From positions 1 to 47,256 of the forward strand of contig JAURDE010000003.1 of the NCBI GenBank assembly GCA_030828105.1: 47,256 nt of DNA, read 5' to 3'. The stretch's first letter is position 1. Each line of letters opens with the position of its first letter. The translations under genes and the position numbers were made by a program. Origin of the DNA: Bdellovibrionota bacterium (GTDB lineage Bacteria > Bdellovibrionota > Bacteriovoracia > Bacteriovoracales > Bacteriovoracaceae). Under the pieces are notes generated by a model. The model saw only the letters and a list, made by a program, of their open reading frames with translations, had not been told where the DNA came from and did no database searches. Shown piece by piece: positions 35,424 to 46,200 of this stretch.

Positions 35424-38400
35424 ATGAGGAAGCTGTATTTGGATAAAAAATTAGTCTGGATAATTTTATTACCACTTTTTTTGGGTGGCTGCTTGTTGGA
35501 TACAACTCCCAAAAAAAGAAAAGCATTAAGTACAGATGATACTGGAAATACAGTAAGTACATCATCAGAAAACTCACCAAACTTCGCTACCCCCTTTAAT
35601 ATATTTCAAAACGGGAACACCTCCTCCTCCTCTACATTCACTTTACCTATTAATTACCAAAGTAGTTTTTTTATTAGAGGACCTGAGGTTGATAATTATA
35701 TTAGAAAAGAAAATTTTAGTAGAGTTCAGTGCTTAATAATGCGTTATCCAGATAGTGTCGCCAATAAAATTTTAGTCCTGGCCGCCAACCCTCAGTACTT
35801 TTATGATTTTAGTAGAAATGCCAAAGAATACTATTATATCGTCTCGCCTTCTGATAACGATTTTAATATAAACTTTTGTAAAAAATCTGGGATTTTAAAT
35901 TATATTGATACAACATATCCCAATGAATTGATAGCCTACACGCTCGATAGCGTTTGTCCAGGCTGTGTAACAACAATCCTTAAGAGTGATACGACTCGAG
36001 AAAATAAAACAAAGTTATTTGATACCAGTGGTGCGATTATTAAAGAGATCAACCTTGATCCATTAACCTTAAATATTGATTACTCACTCATTGGCCAAGT
36101 AAATACAGCAATAAGCTGTACTTCTTCTGAAGCTTGTAAGGCCAAAGGTCTTGACTGCTGCTCTGGTGGAATCTGTGTAAATGATGGAGAGGTAAAAAAC
36201 GAAACTGATATTACGTCTGATGAATATCAACAATCCTTATTAGATATCGCTCTAGATCCTCTTAATATAAGAAAATACCCAAACCTCTATCATATTTGTG
36301 CCACCAACGATTTATTAAATCCGCCTGAAACATCAGAAGAGGAAGTCAATGAGAACCTACAGGCGCTACTGCGATTTAGAGAGCTTGAAGAATTGTACAG
36401 TTGCATAAATCCTATTAAGGGTGAAATGTCTATTTGTACTGTCTCCATTGATGATATTTCAGAATCGGTAGGCCCTTACTTTACAAAAGCCGATGATTTG
36501 AACTTCAACACGATTTATTCAGGTACCGCGGCCATAAATCGACATAGTATTACAGAAATATTACATGGTGGAGAAGTTATTTATAATGGTGAAGGTACAA
36601 GAGTAGATGGAGTTCAAATAGGTCCCAATTTCACTTATGAAGGAAATGACAATTTTAGTGATAAAACAGATGTTACAATTACCCATACTCTCTCACCAAG
36701 TGCAATAGATAAAGGGTTAAGAATAAGATATAAGATCGACGGCACTTGTGAATCTATCAATACTTCTTTGGCCCAATGTAAAAAGTTTTATGTTCAGGGA
36801 CAAAACCTTGGTGAAGTAGATGATCACTTCCCTGCAACAAATCTATTTAGCCTCCCCTTTTATGCAGACATTGACCGAACAATATCTGTTAGTGTTAATG
36901 GCATAAAAAAAACAGAAGGCGTAAACTGGAAACTAACCCCAGGAACTCCATCAAAAATAGAATTCATTTCAATCGATACTGATCAAACTCAAACCACCTC
37001 AACTTTTGTATTTGATGATGAAGTTGTAGAAATCAACTATTTTGTAAATACATCTTTATTTAATGTGCTTGAATCAAAAACCGCCGCTTTTGGCCGAGTT
37101 AATTCACTCTGTGGTTGTGCCCCTGATGAAGTGGAGTGTAACCTTAAGCCTGTTTATAAAGTAGAAGATTTTAACTTAACCCCTGAAATAATTGACTACA
37201 CCTGTACCTATCCAGAGCCTGATGTTCCAGAACCTCCTCTACAACAAGTCGTACTTTTAAGCTCTAAGTCAGTTCCTGCACGTTATTTCGATGTTTCAGG
37301 TACAGAAAGAGTTAATATAAATGAGCTCACACCAATTCAAGAAGGTACTGCCTTTAAATATGAAGATGACCTTAATTATCTAAAACCAAATAATGTCGAT
37401 AAATATGTAGGCTTTAATGAGATCTATGGTAGTTTAAGCGCAACACCTGGATCCGCAAAACCACCTCTTCAAGTAAATCTAAAGGCCGGTAGCACTTATG
37501 ACATCTTTGTCGATGACGGTACATTTTCTACTTGCTTTAATTGTGGAACAGATTATCACTCTACCATACTAACCTTATTTCCAAAAAACTTTCAATTTAA
37601 TGGTGGTGGCTATTTACCTGACCGAGTTGAAACTCACCGTAGTGAATCTGCTAATCATAGATCAGATGACATGTTATTCGGGAGAGCGTGTTGGTTACCT
37701 GTGACTATGATACCTTGGACCCATTCGCCTAAATCTGATACACAAAATCAAAGAGTAGCTCGACTTGCCTCTCAACATTTTTTATTCGCAAATGGATACC
37801 AAAGAGACTGGTTTGGTTTTGATTATGGGTCAGTCATAGGTAGTTTTGATGGTGTCACATGGTTTTCAGTTGGTAATCAACGAAGAATAAAAGCAAAATC
37901 TAACAAGCTATATTTGGCCATAAATGCTTATTTTGGTGACCTTACTCAACAAAGCTCATTTCGGATTGTTGTTAGTGATGCGAGTAAAGTTCCTTTCTCA
38001 GGCTCATCAGTTACAAATGACTTTTTCAGTGATGGAGCGCAATGCCGAGAATTCCATGTCTGTAGCAATGATCAAGATTGTGCAACTCAATTAGGTTGGG
38101 ATTATAAATGTGAAACCATTACAGGGATAAAGTCTCCGTGGCCAAGTTTTGATATCAATGGGTCAGAAGTTGCCGGCGCATCACCGTCGCAAAGATTGTT
38201 TACTTATTTTCAGGCCAATACAGCATTTAACAAAAGATGTGTTTATAGGGGAAAAGGTGCCCCTTGTTCCCTTAACTTGAGATATGACACAGATGATTTA
38301 GATAAGATCTATAACGAAGCAGCATCAATCGGCATGCTTGCTTGTAGTATGAATAATTATTGTCAGCCTTTTATCGAAGGTATTCCTGTTAAAAAATTCA

Positions 38401-40568
38401 ATAACAAAATAGCAAGGTGGGGAAAATCGGTAAAGAACCAAAATGCATCCAGTGATGTTGCTGAGAGTGATCTTGATATTTTTGGTTTAGGGGCCAGAAC
38501 TATTGGCCGCTCATTTAAATTTAACGGTGATGAACAAATAAATGATCAGGCCTTTCCAAACCTAACAATAAATAAGGTCTCAAATATATGTATACCAGGA
38601 AGAGAAGCTGATCCTGCTCTTGTAGGAAGCTTTGATTCTTCCAACAAGGTCAAACCAACAAGCACATACACTGGTGACAAAGTATCAAACCTTGGACACA
38701 CTATGACCAATAATGGTCCTCATCAAGAATATCTTAGTTCCTGTCCAACTCTTGATACTGATAGTAATTATATAAATTTTAAAACAGATTATTTAGATAG
38801 AAACCTTTCTTACAGTTTTGATCCAAAAATTGGATTATATGGTGTTCCTCACTCTGCTGGCGCTCAAAGTGTAAGTACCAATTCATTATCCATTATTGAG
38901 ACGATAACAGGCAGAAGCTTTCTTAAAGATTTTGACAATAGTCAAATTACATCTCTTTCATTTGAAAAAAACAGGTGTCTTCGTGCACCAGGAGCTTCTT
39001 GCTTTACAAACCTTGACTGTGCACCAAACCAATTTATAGCTGCACAAGCAGCTGGCATGGACCCAGAGTCAGAGAATGATACTTTCTTGTTAAATCAACA
39101 TGAAATAAGGTTTTGGCAGGAGGAACTCGTATGTGGACATAAAGAGAAAAAAGATATTACCAACGAAAAATACAAACTCGTTAATAACTTCTGCTGTCGT
39201 GAAACAGGAAAAGATCTAACAATTGCATCACTAGAAGAAGAAAGAAAAAGCGAATTCAACTTTGACTTTGAATTCGAGCCTGATTTGATGCCTGGTATTG
39301 ATATCGCGCTCAACGATAGAAAGAGGTATTCAAGAATGACACCGATGTACCGGGAAATGAGATTAGACAGAGAAAATTACATATTGAAACTATTAGCAAA
39401 TGAACCGGCAGAAAGGAATTATCCTCCTTTGAAATATCCATATAATAATTATTGTAATGAATTCAGTTGTATGCCAGTAGATGATGTAAAAAATAGTTGG
39501 AAGACACTCTCCGGTGTTGCAAACAGAACTTGTTGTAGTGGTTCATGGGTTAGAAAGTTTGATAGTAGAAATGGTGGGAGTAATCAGGCCTGGTTACCAT
39601 CTCGATTTCAAGATATAAACAAAGTAAGCTTTAGATGCCTTAACTGGGATACTTGTACATCATGTGGTGGTAGCGGTGTCGGTTTTGATTGTAGCCACGT
39701 TGATTCCCCCGATGATCCCAACTGTAAAGCAAGAAATATATCAGCAAAAGAGGCCAATAAGTATTTTAGATTTCTAGAAGGTCTTGAACTAACTGGAATA
39801 CCTCAGGTCTCTATTTTTAGTGAACTTTACAACCCTGCTGTAGACTCTGTAAATGTACTATGTAGCGTTGACCCTACAATTCAATCTTCATCAGGCGAAA
39901 ATTATCCTATTCCAAACACTATTAAAAATTTAGATAACCCTAGTGATCTGTCCAAATATGAGTTTGAAGATAACTCTAAAGAATTTGATGGGAAAGGATA
40001 TTATCGCTTTTCAACTCTTGACTCAGAGAACTTTGAATCTAATATTAAAACTATTTGGGCCAGAAATGAATTTAGATGTTGCTTACCTTCAGGAACAACT
40101 GTGGATGACACCACTCAACCCGAGGAATGTTGTACAGGCTTAATAGCTAATAGCCGGTGTGCCTTGCCTGATTATACAAACGTTAGTCTCTATTTTAATA
40201 GATTTATTTCTTCAGAGGCAAAGGAGCTATCCGACACCGAATTTAATCCTTACACAGGTTTTATAAAGAATATAAATGTAGCTCAGCAGCTCGCGTGTTC
40301 TAAACAAGTTTGTGCGAGTGGAAAAATTGCTAATGGAGTTGCCCTTTCAAATCTACCGGTTCATGGTTTTCCCAAGGAACAATTAAGACTAAGAAGATTT
40401 GTTGACGGAGATGGCCCATCAAATGCTGGAGATGGAATAAATAAGCTATATGATGCTGGGCTCAGATGGAATAATCATATTTATTGTGTACCTAGCTCAT
40501 TAAACACATCTACTCAAACAGGCCTAACCGTAATTGATTGCACAGCATTCCCTTCAAACAACCAGTAA
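35424..40568 (+). CDS. Very large Cys-rich lipoprotein, function unknown
   Basis: A 1714-residue lipoprotein. Basic N-terminus, hydrophobic core and lipobox LFLGGC are clear, so it is lipid-anchored to a membrane. About 57 cysteines by eye, many in short clusters: CTSSEACKAKGLDCCSGGIC, CSNDQDCATQLGWDYKC, CFTNLDCAP, CLNWDTCTSCGG, and CC pairs such as NFCCRE, RTCCSG, FRCCLP and EECCTG. The pattern suggests repeated small disulfide-bonded modules in an oxidising compartment. The middle contains beta-sandwich-like stretches. I recognise no catalytic domain. GGCC density is lower than in neighbouring genes. It overlaps the convergent uppP by 15 bases. It could be a surface adhesin or structural protein. 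Confidence 0.85.
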   Translation: MRKLYLDKKLVWIILLPLFLGGCLLDTTPKKRKALSTDDTGNTVSTSSENSPNFATPFNIFQNGNTSSSSTFTLPINYQSSFFIRGPEVDNYIRKENFSRVQCLIMRYPDSVANKILVLAANPQYFYDFSRNAKEYYYIVSPSDNDFNINFCKKSGILNYIDTTYPNELIAYTLDSVCPGCVTTILKSDTTRENKTKLFDTSGAIIKEINLDPLTLNIDYSLIGQVNTAISCTSSEACKAKGLDCCSGGICVNDGEVKNETDITSDEYQQSLLDIALDPLNIRKYPNLYHICATNDLLNPPETSEEEVNENLQALLRFRELEELYSCINPIKGEMSICTVSIDDISESVGPYFTKADDLNFNTIYSGTAAINRHSITEILHGGEVIYNGEGTRVDGVQIGPNFTYEGNDNFSDKTDVTITHTLSPSAIDKGLRIRYKIDGTCESINTSLAQCKKFYVQGQNLGEVDDHFPATNLFSLPFYADIDRTISVSVNGIKKTEGVNWKLTPGTPSKIEFISIDTDQTQTTSTFVFDDEVVEINYFVNTSLFNVLESKTAAFGRVNSLCGCAPDEVECNLKPVYKVEDFNLTPEIIDYTCTYPEPDVPEPPLQQVVLLSSKSVPARYFDVSGTERVNINELTPIQEGTAFKYEDDLNYLKPNNVDKYVGFNEIYGSLSATPGSAKPPLQVNLKAGSTYDIFVDDGTFSTCFNCGTDYHSTILTLFPKNFQFNGGGYLPDRVETHRSESANHRSDDMLFGRACWLPVTMIPWTHSPKSDTQNQRVARLASQHFLFANGYQRDWFGFDYGSVIGSFDGVTWFSVGNQRRIKAKSNKLYLAINAYFGDLTQQSSFRIVVSDASKVPFSGSSVTNDFFSDGAQCREFHVCSNDQDCATQLGWDYKCETITGIKSPWPSFDINGSEVAGASPSQRLFTYFQANTAFNKRCVYRGKGAPCSLNLRYDTDDLDKIYNEAASIGMLACSMNNYCQPFIEGIPVKKFNNKIARWGKSVKNQNASSDVAESDLDIFGLGARTIGRSFKFNGDEQINDQAFPNLTINKVSNICIPGREADPALVGSFDSSNKVKPTSTYTGDKVSNLGHTMTNNGPHQEYLSSCPTLDTDSNYINFKTDYLDRNLSYSFDPKIGLYGVPHSAGAQSVSTNSLSIIETITGRSFLKDFDNSQITSLSFEKNRCLRAPGASCFTNLDCAPNQFIAAQAAGMDPESENDTFLLNQHEIRFWQEELVCGHKEKKDITNEKYKLVNNFCCRETGKDLTIASLEEERKSEFNFDFEFEPDLMPGIDIALNDRKRYSRMTPMYREMRLDRENYILKLLANEPAERNYPPLKYPYNNYCNEFSCMPVDDVKNSWKTLSGVANRTCCSGSWVRKFDSRNGGSNQAWLPSRFQDINKVSFRCLNWDTCTSCGGSGVGFDCSHVDSPDDPNCKARNISAKEANKYFRFLEGLELTGIPQVSIFSELYNPAVDSVNVLCSVDPTIQSSSGENYPIPNTIKNLDNPSDLSKYEFEDNSKEFDGKGYYRFSTLDSENFESNIKTIWARNEFRCCLPSGTTVDDTTQPEECCTGLIANSRCALPDYTNVSLYFNRFISSEAKELSDTEFNPYTGFIKNINVAQQLACSKQVCASGKIANGVALSNLPVHGFPKEQLRLRRFVDGDGPSNAGDGINKLYDAGLRWNNHIYCVPSSLNTSTQTGLTVIDCTAFPSNNQ

Positions 40569-41357
40569 AATAATCACTCCAATGACCACACGGTATAAAG
40601 CAAAAGGGCCGAGCCCTATTCTTTCAATAAATTTTAAAAAGTAGTGAATTGAAATAAGACCAAAAGCAAAAGAAACAAGCCCTCCGATAAGACAGTGTTC
40701 TAGCGAAAAAAGATTACTTGATTGAATGGCCTCAGGTAACTTCAAAACAAACCCACCAAAAATAATAGGTAGTGATAGAAGAAAGCTAAAACGAGTAGAA
40801 TTATGCCGATTAAGGCCAAGTCCCCTTGCCCCTGTTAAGGTGATTCCGCTACGACTTACGCCTGGAAAAATGGCCATCGCCTGTAGAAGGCCTATGAATA
40901 TGGCCTCTTTGGGGTGTGAACTGCCCTCAAAATTCTTTTTTGTCCTCATACAAAACTTATCAATAAAGAACATTAATATGCCAAATATTATTAAGTTAGA
41001 AGCGATCCATTTAGGTGTTCTTGTTAAATCATTGAGATTAAACTTTAATAGAGCGACAATAACAATAAGACTGGAGACTGTTGCTATCAAAGAGTTCATC
41101 ATCAAAAAATGAGATGGATGTTTTTTTCTAAATATAAAAAATTGTATGAATGCTGAAAGCATGGCCATAACTTCTCTTCTAAAATAAAGACCTACGGCAA
41201 AACCTGTACCTACATGCATAGTAAGGTCAAAAAATACTCCAGGGTCCTTGATTTCTAAAAAATGAGGTAATAAGGCCAGGTGACCAGAGCTACTAACTGG
41301 TAAGAACTCACTTAAACCCTGAATAAGGCCATATAATGTACTTGAGATATAGTCCAT
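40554..41357 (-). CDS. uppP: Undecaprenyl-diphosphatase UppP (BacA)
   Basis: A 267-residue polytopic membrane phosphatase that regenerates undecaprenyl phosphate for peptidoglycan and other surface polymers. The first conserved motif is QGLSEFLPVSSSGH (Glu17 to His26) and the second is FPGVSRSGITLTGARGLGL. Around seven or eight hydrophobic helices fit the family. It starts three bases after the stop of the RDD-domain gene and is therefore probably co-transcribed with it. Loss or excess changes bacitracin sensitivity in other bacteria. Confidence 0.96.
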   Translation of the reverse strand: MDYISSTLYGLIQGLSEFLPVSSSGHLALLPHFLEIKDPGVFFDLTMHVGTGFAVGLYFRREVMAMLSAFIQFFIFRKKHPSHFLMMNSLIATVSSLIVIVALLKFNLNDLTRTPKWIASNLIIFGILMFFIDKFCMRTKKNFEGSSHPKEAIFIGLLQAMAIFPGVSRSGITLTGARGLGLNRHNSTRFSFLLSLPIIFGGFVLKLPEAIQSSNLFSLEHCLIGGLVSFAFGLISIHYFLKFIERIGLGPFALYRVVIGVIILLVV

Positions 41358-41360
41358 ATT

Positions 41361-43013
41361 CTATCCTATACCAAAAAACTTAGTATTATTATTTTTTAAA
41401 TGAAGATAGAGATAGTAAAACATTTCAAGAAATTGAGTGCTGTACTTATTTTCCTTTTTCTTGTTATTAATCTTCATAAAATAATTCAATTCAACAAGTA
41501 CTTGCTCTATGACAAGAACCTGCTCTTTTTTATTGCTCTGTAATATATTTTTGATGGTCTGAAAAAAATGTGCATAAAGCTCTTCTTCCATTTTTCGCAA
41601 TGTAAATACGTCTAAATCATCGCGTAAATAAAAATCAATAAAAGAAATTTCATCAAATTTAAAAAATGTATTTAGCTCTCGTGGCGGAGGAGCATAGTCA
41701 AACCACCAATTACTGTTAATAAGATAATGAGAGAAAAAATGATCTCTTTTTTTTATCATAGCTGCTAACTCTAAATCTCCATTAGAGAGATAGCTCCACT
41801 CGTAAACTGAGCCATTATTTGTGTCTATAGGAAAAAAATATGACTTCAAGATCTTTTTATTTTGCGAAGGTATACTATAAACGATTGATTTTCTGAAAAA
41901 TTCGTTACTACCAATAACAACAAAGTCATACATTTCGTGAGTGCCTTCAGGTAAAAGCTTATTGATCTCACCATGTAGACTGTGATGACCAAAAGGAAAA
42001 GGACCAACAAAACTTAAAAGTTCAATGGGACCATAGGAATAAAGGTTAAGACTAGAATTTAAAAAATCCTTAATTTCCTTTCTTAACTCTTCTGAAAACA
42101 AATGCTTTTTCTTATCTAACTCGACATAGCTTTTACTTTGATATTCAAACTCATTAGACATCAATTGGGTTATATGAGGATAATAAGTAGTAAACAAAGG
42201 GTTTCCCCTTAGGCCCTCTTTAAGAATCTTTAGGAGGTTTAAATCATTGAGTCTCTTGAAAGTACTATATCCTGTTGATTCTTTTCCTAGAAAATACAAG
42301 GCCGGCGACATTTTTTTCTTACCATCTTTGGTTCTTCTCATATATACCGTAGGTAAAACAAAATCTTGGTCTTTTGAAAATGCACCAGAAACTTTAAAGA
42401 AATCAGACCTATACTTTTGTTCTTTTTCACTAGGCTTATCTAAAGTAATTTTTTCATTATTGATAAGTCCTAAAATATTCTTTTTAATCATGCTGCCATA
42501 GGCCTGGCTTTTATAAAAAAGATTATAACTAAGAGGGATAAATAAAAGAAAAAGTAGGGCCAAGCTATTTCTACCAAAACCTTCGCCTTTCTGAATCACA
42601 GTTTGTGTTAATTTTTCTTTGAGAGTTATTTTGTTGAATAGTAAGGATATATCGAAAACTAAAAAAGGAGAAAGAAACAACTCAAAAAAAACTCTGACTG
42701 CTCCCTTAAGGCGCTTATGTATAAATTTACCTGATGCCACGAGACCGGAACCAAGTTGTCCGATTGATTGTCCAAGCAATAGAGTCGAAAATAATTTTAA
42801 GATGATGAAAACAATCCAAAAACAAAAAATACTACTAAATAATTCAACCCCATTTACAGTGTTTTTTAATGTAGGAAAATGAGAAAAGAAAGAGTTAGCG
42901 TTGTTATAAAGCCCTTGAGTAATAAATCCATTCCAAAGATAAAATAAGGCCCCCCATGTAAAAAGACAATCAAGTACAAATGCTAGTACTCTTCTCCAAA
43001 TTGTTACTCTCAA
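41361..43013 (-). CDS. RDD-domain membrane protein with unknown C-terminal region (TTG start)
   Basis: A 550-residue protein. The first about 170 residues are an RDD-type membrane domain (WRRVLAFVLDCLFTWGALF, then LLLGQSIGQLGSGLVASG), with another helix at LALLFLLFIPLSYNLFYKS. The remaining about 370 residues are soluble, rich in aromatic residues and unassigned; they probably face the periplasm. The start is a TTG at 43013, supported by a very strong AAGGAGG site (complement of 43018-43024), though the spacer is only four bases. Directly upstream of uppP in one transcript, so a role in the cell envelope is likely but not shown. Confidence 0.78.
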   Translation of the reverse strand: MRVTIWRRVLAFVLDCLFTWGALFYLWNGFITQGLYNNANSFFSHFPTLKNTVNGVELFSSIFCFWIVFIILKLFSTLLLGQSIGQLGSGLVASGKFIHKRLKGAVRVFFELFLSPFLVFDISLLFNKITLKEKLTQTVIQKGEGFGRNSLALLFLLFIPLSYNLFYKSQAYGSMIKKNILGLINNEKITLDKPSEKEQKYRSDFFKVSGAFSKDQDFVLPTVYMRRTKDGKKKMSPALYFLGKESTGYSTFKRLNDLNLLKILKEGLRGNPLFTTYYPHITQLMSNEFEYQSKSYVELDKKKHLFSEELRKEIKDFLNSSLNLYSYGPIELLSFVGPFPFGHHSLHGEINKLLPEGTHEMYDFVVIGSNEFFRKSIVYSIPSQNKKILKSYFFPIDTNNGSVYEWSYLSNGDLELAAMIKKRDHFFSHYLINSNWWFDYAPPPRELNTFFKFDEISFIDFYLRDDLDVFTLRKMEEELYAHFFQTIKNILQSNKKEQVLVIEQVLVELNYFMKINNKKKENKYSTQFLEMFYYLYLHLKNNNTKFFGIG

Positions 43014-43294
43014 ATCTCCTCCTTGAATAATTTGCCTTTAATATGGGGCACTTAGCTCATCAATAAGTATTATTTATGCCTCTCATTCTAGCATTAGAGC
43101 TAACATATTTAAAACACACCAACAAAGTGACCTAACCTACTGAAATTATGAGCATCTTTTCCTCAATATCCAGAGGAAGAATTAGGCATAAAAACAATCT
43201 ATTGATACTATGAGTCAAGAAAGGGAGTTTATTTAAATAAAAGCTTCTAAATAACCGAAAAGATAACACATTTAACTTTGGAAAAGATATATAC
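43014..43294. promoter_or_regulatory. Divergent intergenic region with a 14-base palindrome
   Basis: A 281-base gap between divergent genes. It holds the perfect palindrome TTTATTTAAATAAA (43228-43241), immediately followed by AAGCTT, a possible operator about 55 bases before the rightward start. The strong ribosome site of the leftward gene lies at 43018-43024. A 21-codon plus-strand frame and a 65-codon minus-strand frame exist but lack ribosome sites and conserved character. No RNA gene recognised. Confidence 0.35.
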
Positions 43295-46200
43295 GTGAAG
43301 ATCACAATTTTGCTTTCTCTATTGCTCATATTCGGACCTAGCTTAGTAGGAAATACTCAAGAACCTCAAGTATCAAAGGTCGCTTCAGGTATTAGTAAAG
43401 GTATTTCTACAGTTGGTGATGTTGCTTTAAAAATCATTGAACAAAATAAACAACAAAAACTACTAGAGCTTCAATTACAAAATAATATGAACCTTATGAG
43501 ACAATTAGGGCCACAGGTTGCACCACCTTCGGCCGTAGGTGCTTTTCCTAACTGTCCAAGACCTGCGGCGAATCAGCCATTTCCTGCCTCAGCATGTAGC
43601 AATATTTCTGATGGTAATCAAATGTTGCAAGCATCCATGTTTGTAAATCTGGCCCACAGACATCTTGAATTTATTAATGCTTACTCCTCTCCGGTTCAAG
43701 ATAGTTCAGTTCCTGTAGGCGTAGCATGCATGGAAAAAAGTATGAAAAAAATGCAAGATGGCCTTCAAGATAAGTTAAATGGAATGCAAAATTTAACGGA
43801 TAAAATTAGAAAGGCCCAACAACAGTTTTCTGAAGAAAGTGAATCTCTCAAAAAACAAATGGACCTTTTGTCTATAGAGCTCAACGGTGGCCAATCAAAG
43901 GATATAAAGGCCACAGGAATGGATTACACAAAATACTTTCCTGGTTGTAGTGGAATTATTCCACAAAAGGCCCTCATCGGAACACAAACAGGTCTCATTG
44001 GCATCAGAAACTCAATGAATGCAACAGGGATTCGTCAAAGATCAAGAGACTTTTTAGATAATAAAAATATTTATGAAAAAGAGATAGATACTATTGTCGA
44101 AAGAATGATTAAAGACCTAGAGAAAAATGGTATAGATGACTGGATCGAGGGTGGTGCACTTCCAAGCAAATGGGTTCGGGGTGGAATGACAAATTTTAAG
44201 GGTCTTCAAGATACTATTAAGGAAGAAGTTGCTGAGCTTCAAATTAAACGAAAAAGATTAGTAAAAGACCTGGAGAAGTTTAACTATACCCCTCCCCGAT
44301 TTGATAATAACTTTGAAGACAATTTTAATGATTTTGCTCTTGGAGCAAAAAGTTACTTCAGAAAGAAATATATCGATTCATGTGCTTTAAAATCTACTGG
44401 CTCGGGTGACGACAAAGGTCTAGGTTTAACCCCACAAGACATCTACAAAAGAATCGTAAATGTATTTAACAAAAGCGGTGGGAGTACGATTCCTAATTAT
44501 ACTGCCGAATTAAAAAGGATCCTAGAAAACGATGACCTTATTGAAGATAAGATTTTTGCCGTAAGAAAATTGGATGAATCTTATGGTAAAGGAATGTTAA
44601 AAGTAAGGTATATTGATGAAAAACGAAAGGTAACATACGATACTGTATCTGATTTTTTAAATAAGGCCGTATCTAAATGTGAAAAACAATATACAAATAG
44701 AAATGTATTTTCAAAAAATAAAGATAGAGTTCAATCGTATGCTGATAAGGCCAAAGAAGCGCAAAAGGCGATAAATGAACTAGGTCTTCTTTTCAAGACC
44801 TTTAAAGGAAAGCTCGCGACATCTATAAAAGATAAAATTAAACATTGCTCTGGAGCTCCTCAAAAGGAAGGAAGTTGTAACCCTAAAAGCCTTAGTCCAT
44901 CAAGTGGTAACTTTTGTATCGCTCATGCAAACCAGTGTGCCGAAAGAACACGTGCTTGTTATAACAGAGCAGAAGCACTTGTTTTAGACAGAAAGAATAA
45001 ATTATCAAGTGTAGGGGCCATATATAACAAACGAATTGGAGAGCTTGTTACAAAGCAAGAAATGTTTTTAAATGAAGTTAAGAGTAAAGTTTTAGCTGAT
45101 AGCCAGTTCTTAAAACAATTCTTCCCAGGCTCCAGTTTCGTCCTACCTCCTCAACTTGCCGTTGCCCTGCCTGCGCCAATGGACTCCAAGTACGGTATTC
45201 AATTAAGAGGTGGAGGAGATCTTGGTTTTCTCAATAACCTCCCTTTCCAGTTAGAAAAACTACAGAAATCAATGTTCGATCAAGGAGAAAAGGTTCTCAA
45301 AGAAGCACAGGCCCAACTAGATAAGCAAAAACAAGTCATGAGCGAAAACAAAAAGAAATTTGAAGGCCTAATTGAAACCTGTGCTCAGAAAATGGCGGAA
45401 TTTCAAAAAGGACAACAAGAGCAGCTCGAAAAAAACTTCAAAGAACAAATGGAAAACGAAGAAAAGCTTAGTGAATTTTGTCAAAGATTTGATCGTCTAA
45501 AGAGAACCAACCCCATGGCGGGATGTGATGGTAGCAATTCACCACAAGAGCTTTATGGTGAAGCAATGAAAATAACCTCTATGCTAAGTAAAGATGTATT
45601 TCCGGTGATTGGTGCATATGAGTCTTTATGTGCACAAAATCAAAACGAAAGAGATTTTGATACACGTCGACCTTTTGAAAAAGAAACTCCCCTTTTGATT
45701 AAGGAATGTGAGCAAGCAGGAGGTAATTGGGAAAACGTTATCAACTCAAAGGTTCAACTTATTATGGGCCAAGTTAAATCTGAAGAAACGCGAGACAAGG
45801 TTAACTCTTATTTAAGTCAAAACTCTGAATCATTTCCCATGAATAAAACTAAAATGGGAACAAAGCTAAAAATGCTTAAAACCTTGAAGTCTTATGAAGG
45901 ACGAAAGAGTGAAGATTTTATTAGAGAACTCAATGGCCCGACACCTGACAAGAAGGTAGAAAAGCTCAAACAGGTGCAAAAAGAACTCGATACCCTCATG
46001 ACCGATGTAAAAGATTATGTAAAAGGAAGTACGGCAAGATCAATAAATAAAGAAGTCCTTAAAATTAAAGATGACCTTATTGAAAATAAAAAGGTGGCAT
46101 CAAAGTCACTAGAGACATTATTGGAAAAAAAGGATTCATTTTTAGATCAGTTAAAAGACGAAGAAGCGAAAAAAAGTCTAGAAGATATTTTTTCAGACCT

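Noticed and set aside
43132-43329. 65-codon minus-strand frame and 21-codon plus-strand frame in the divergent gap
   Set aside because: No ribosome sites and no protein-like pattern; the longer one overlaps the signal-peptide codons of the real gene.
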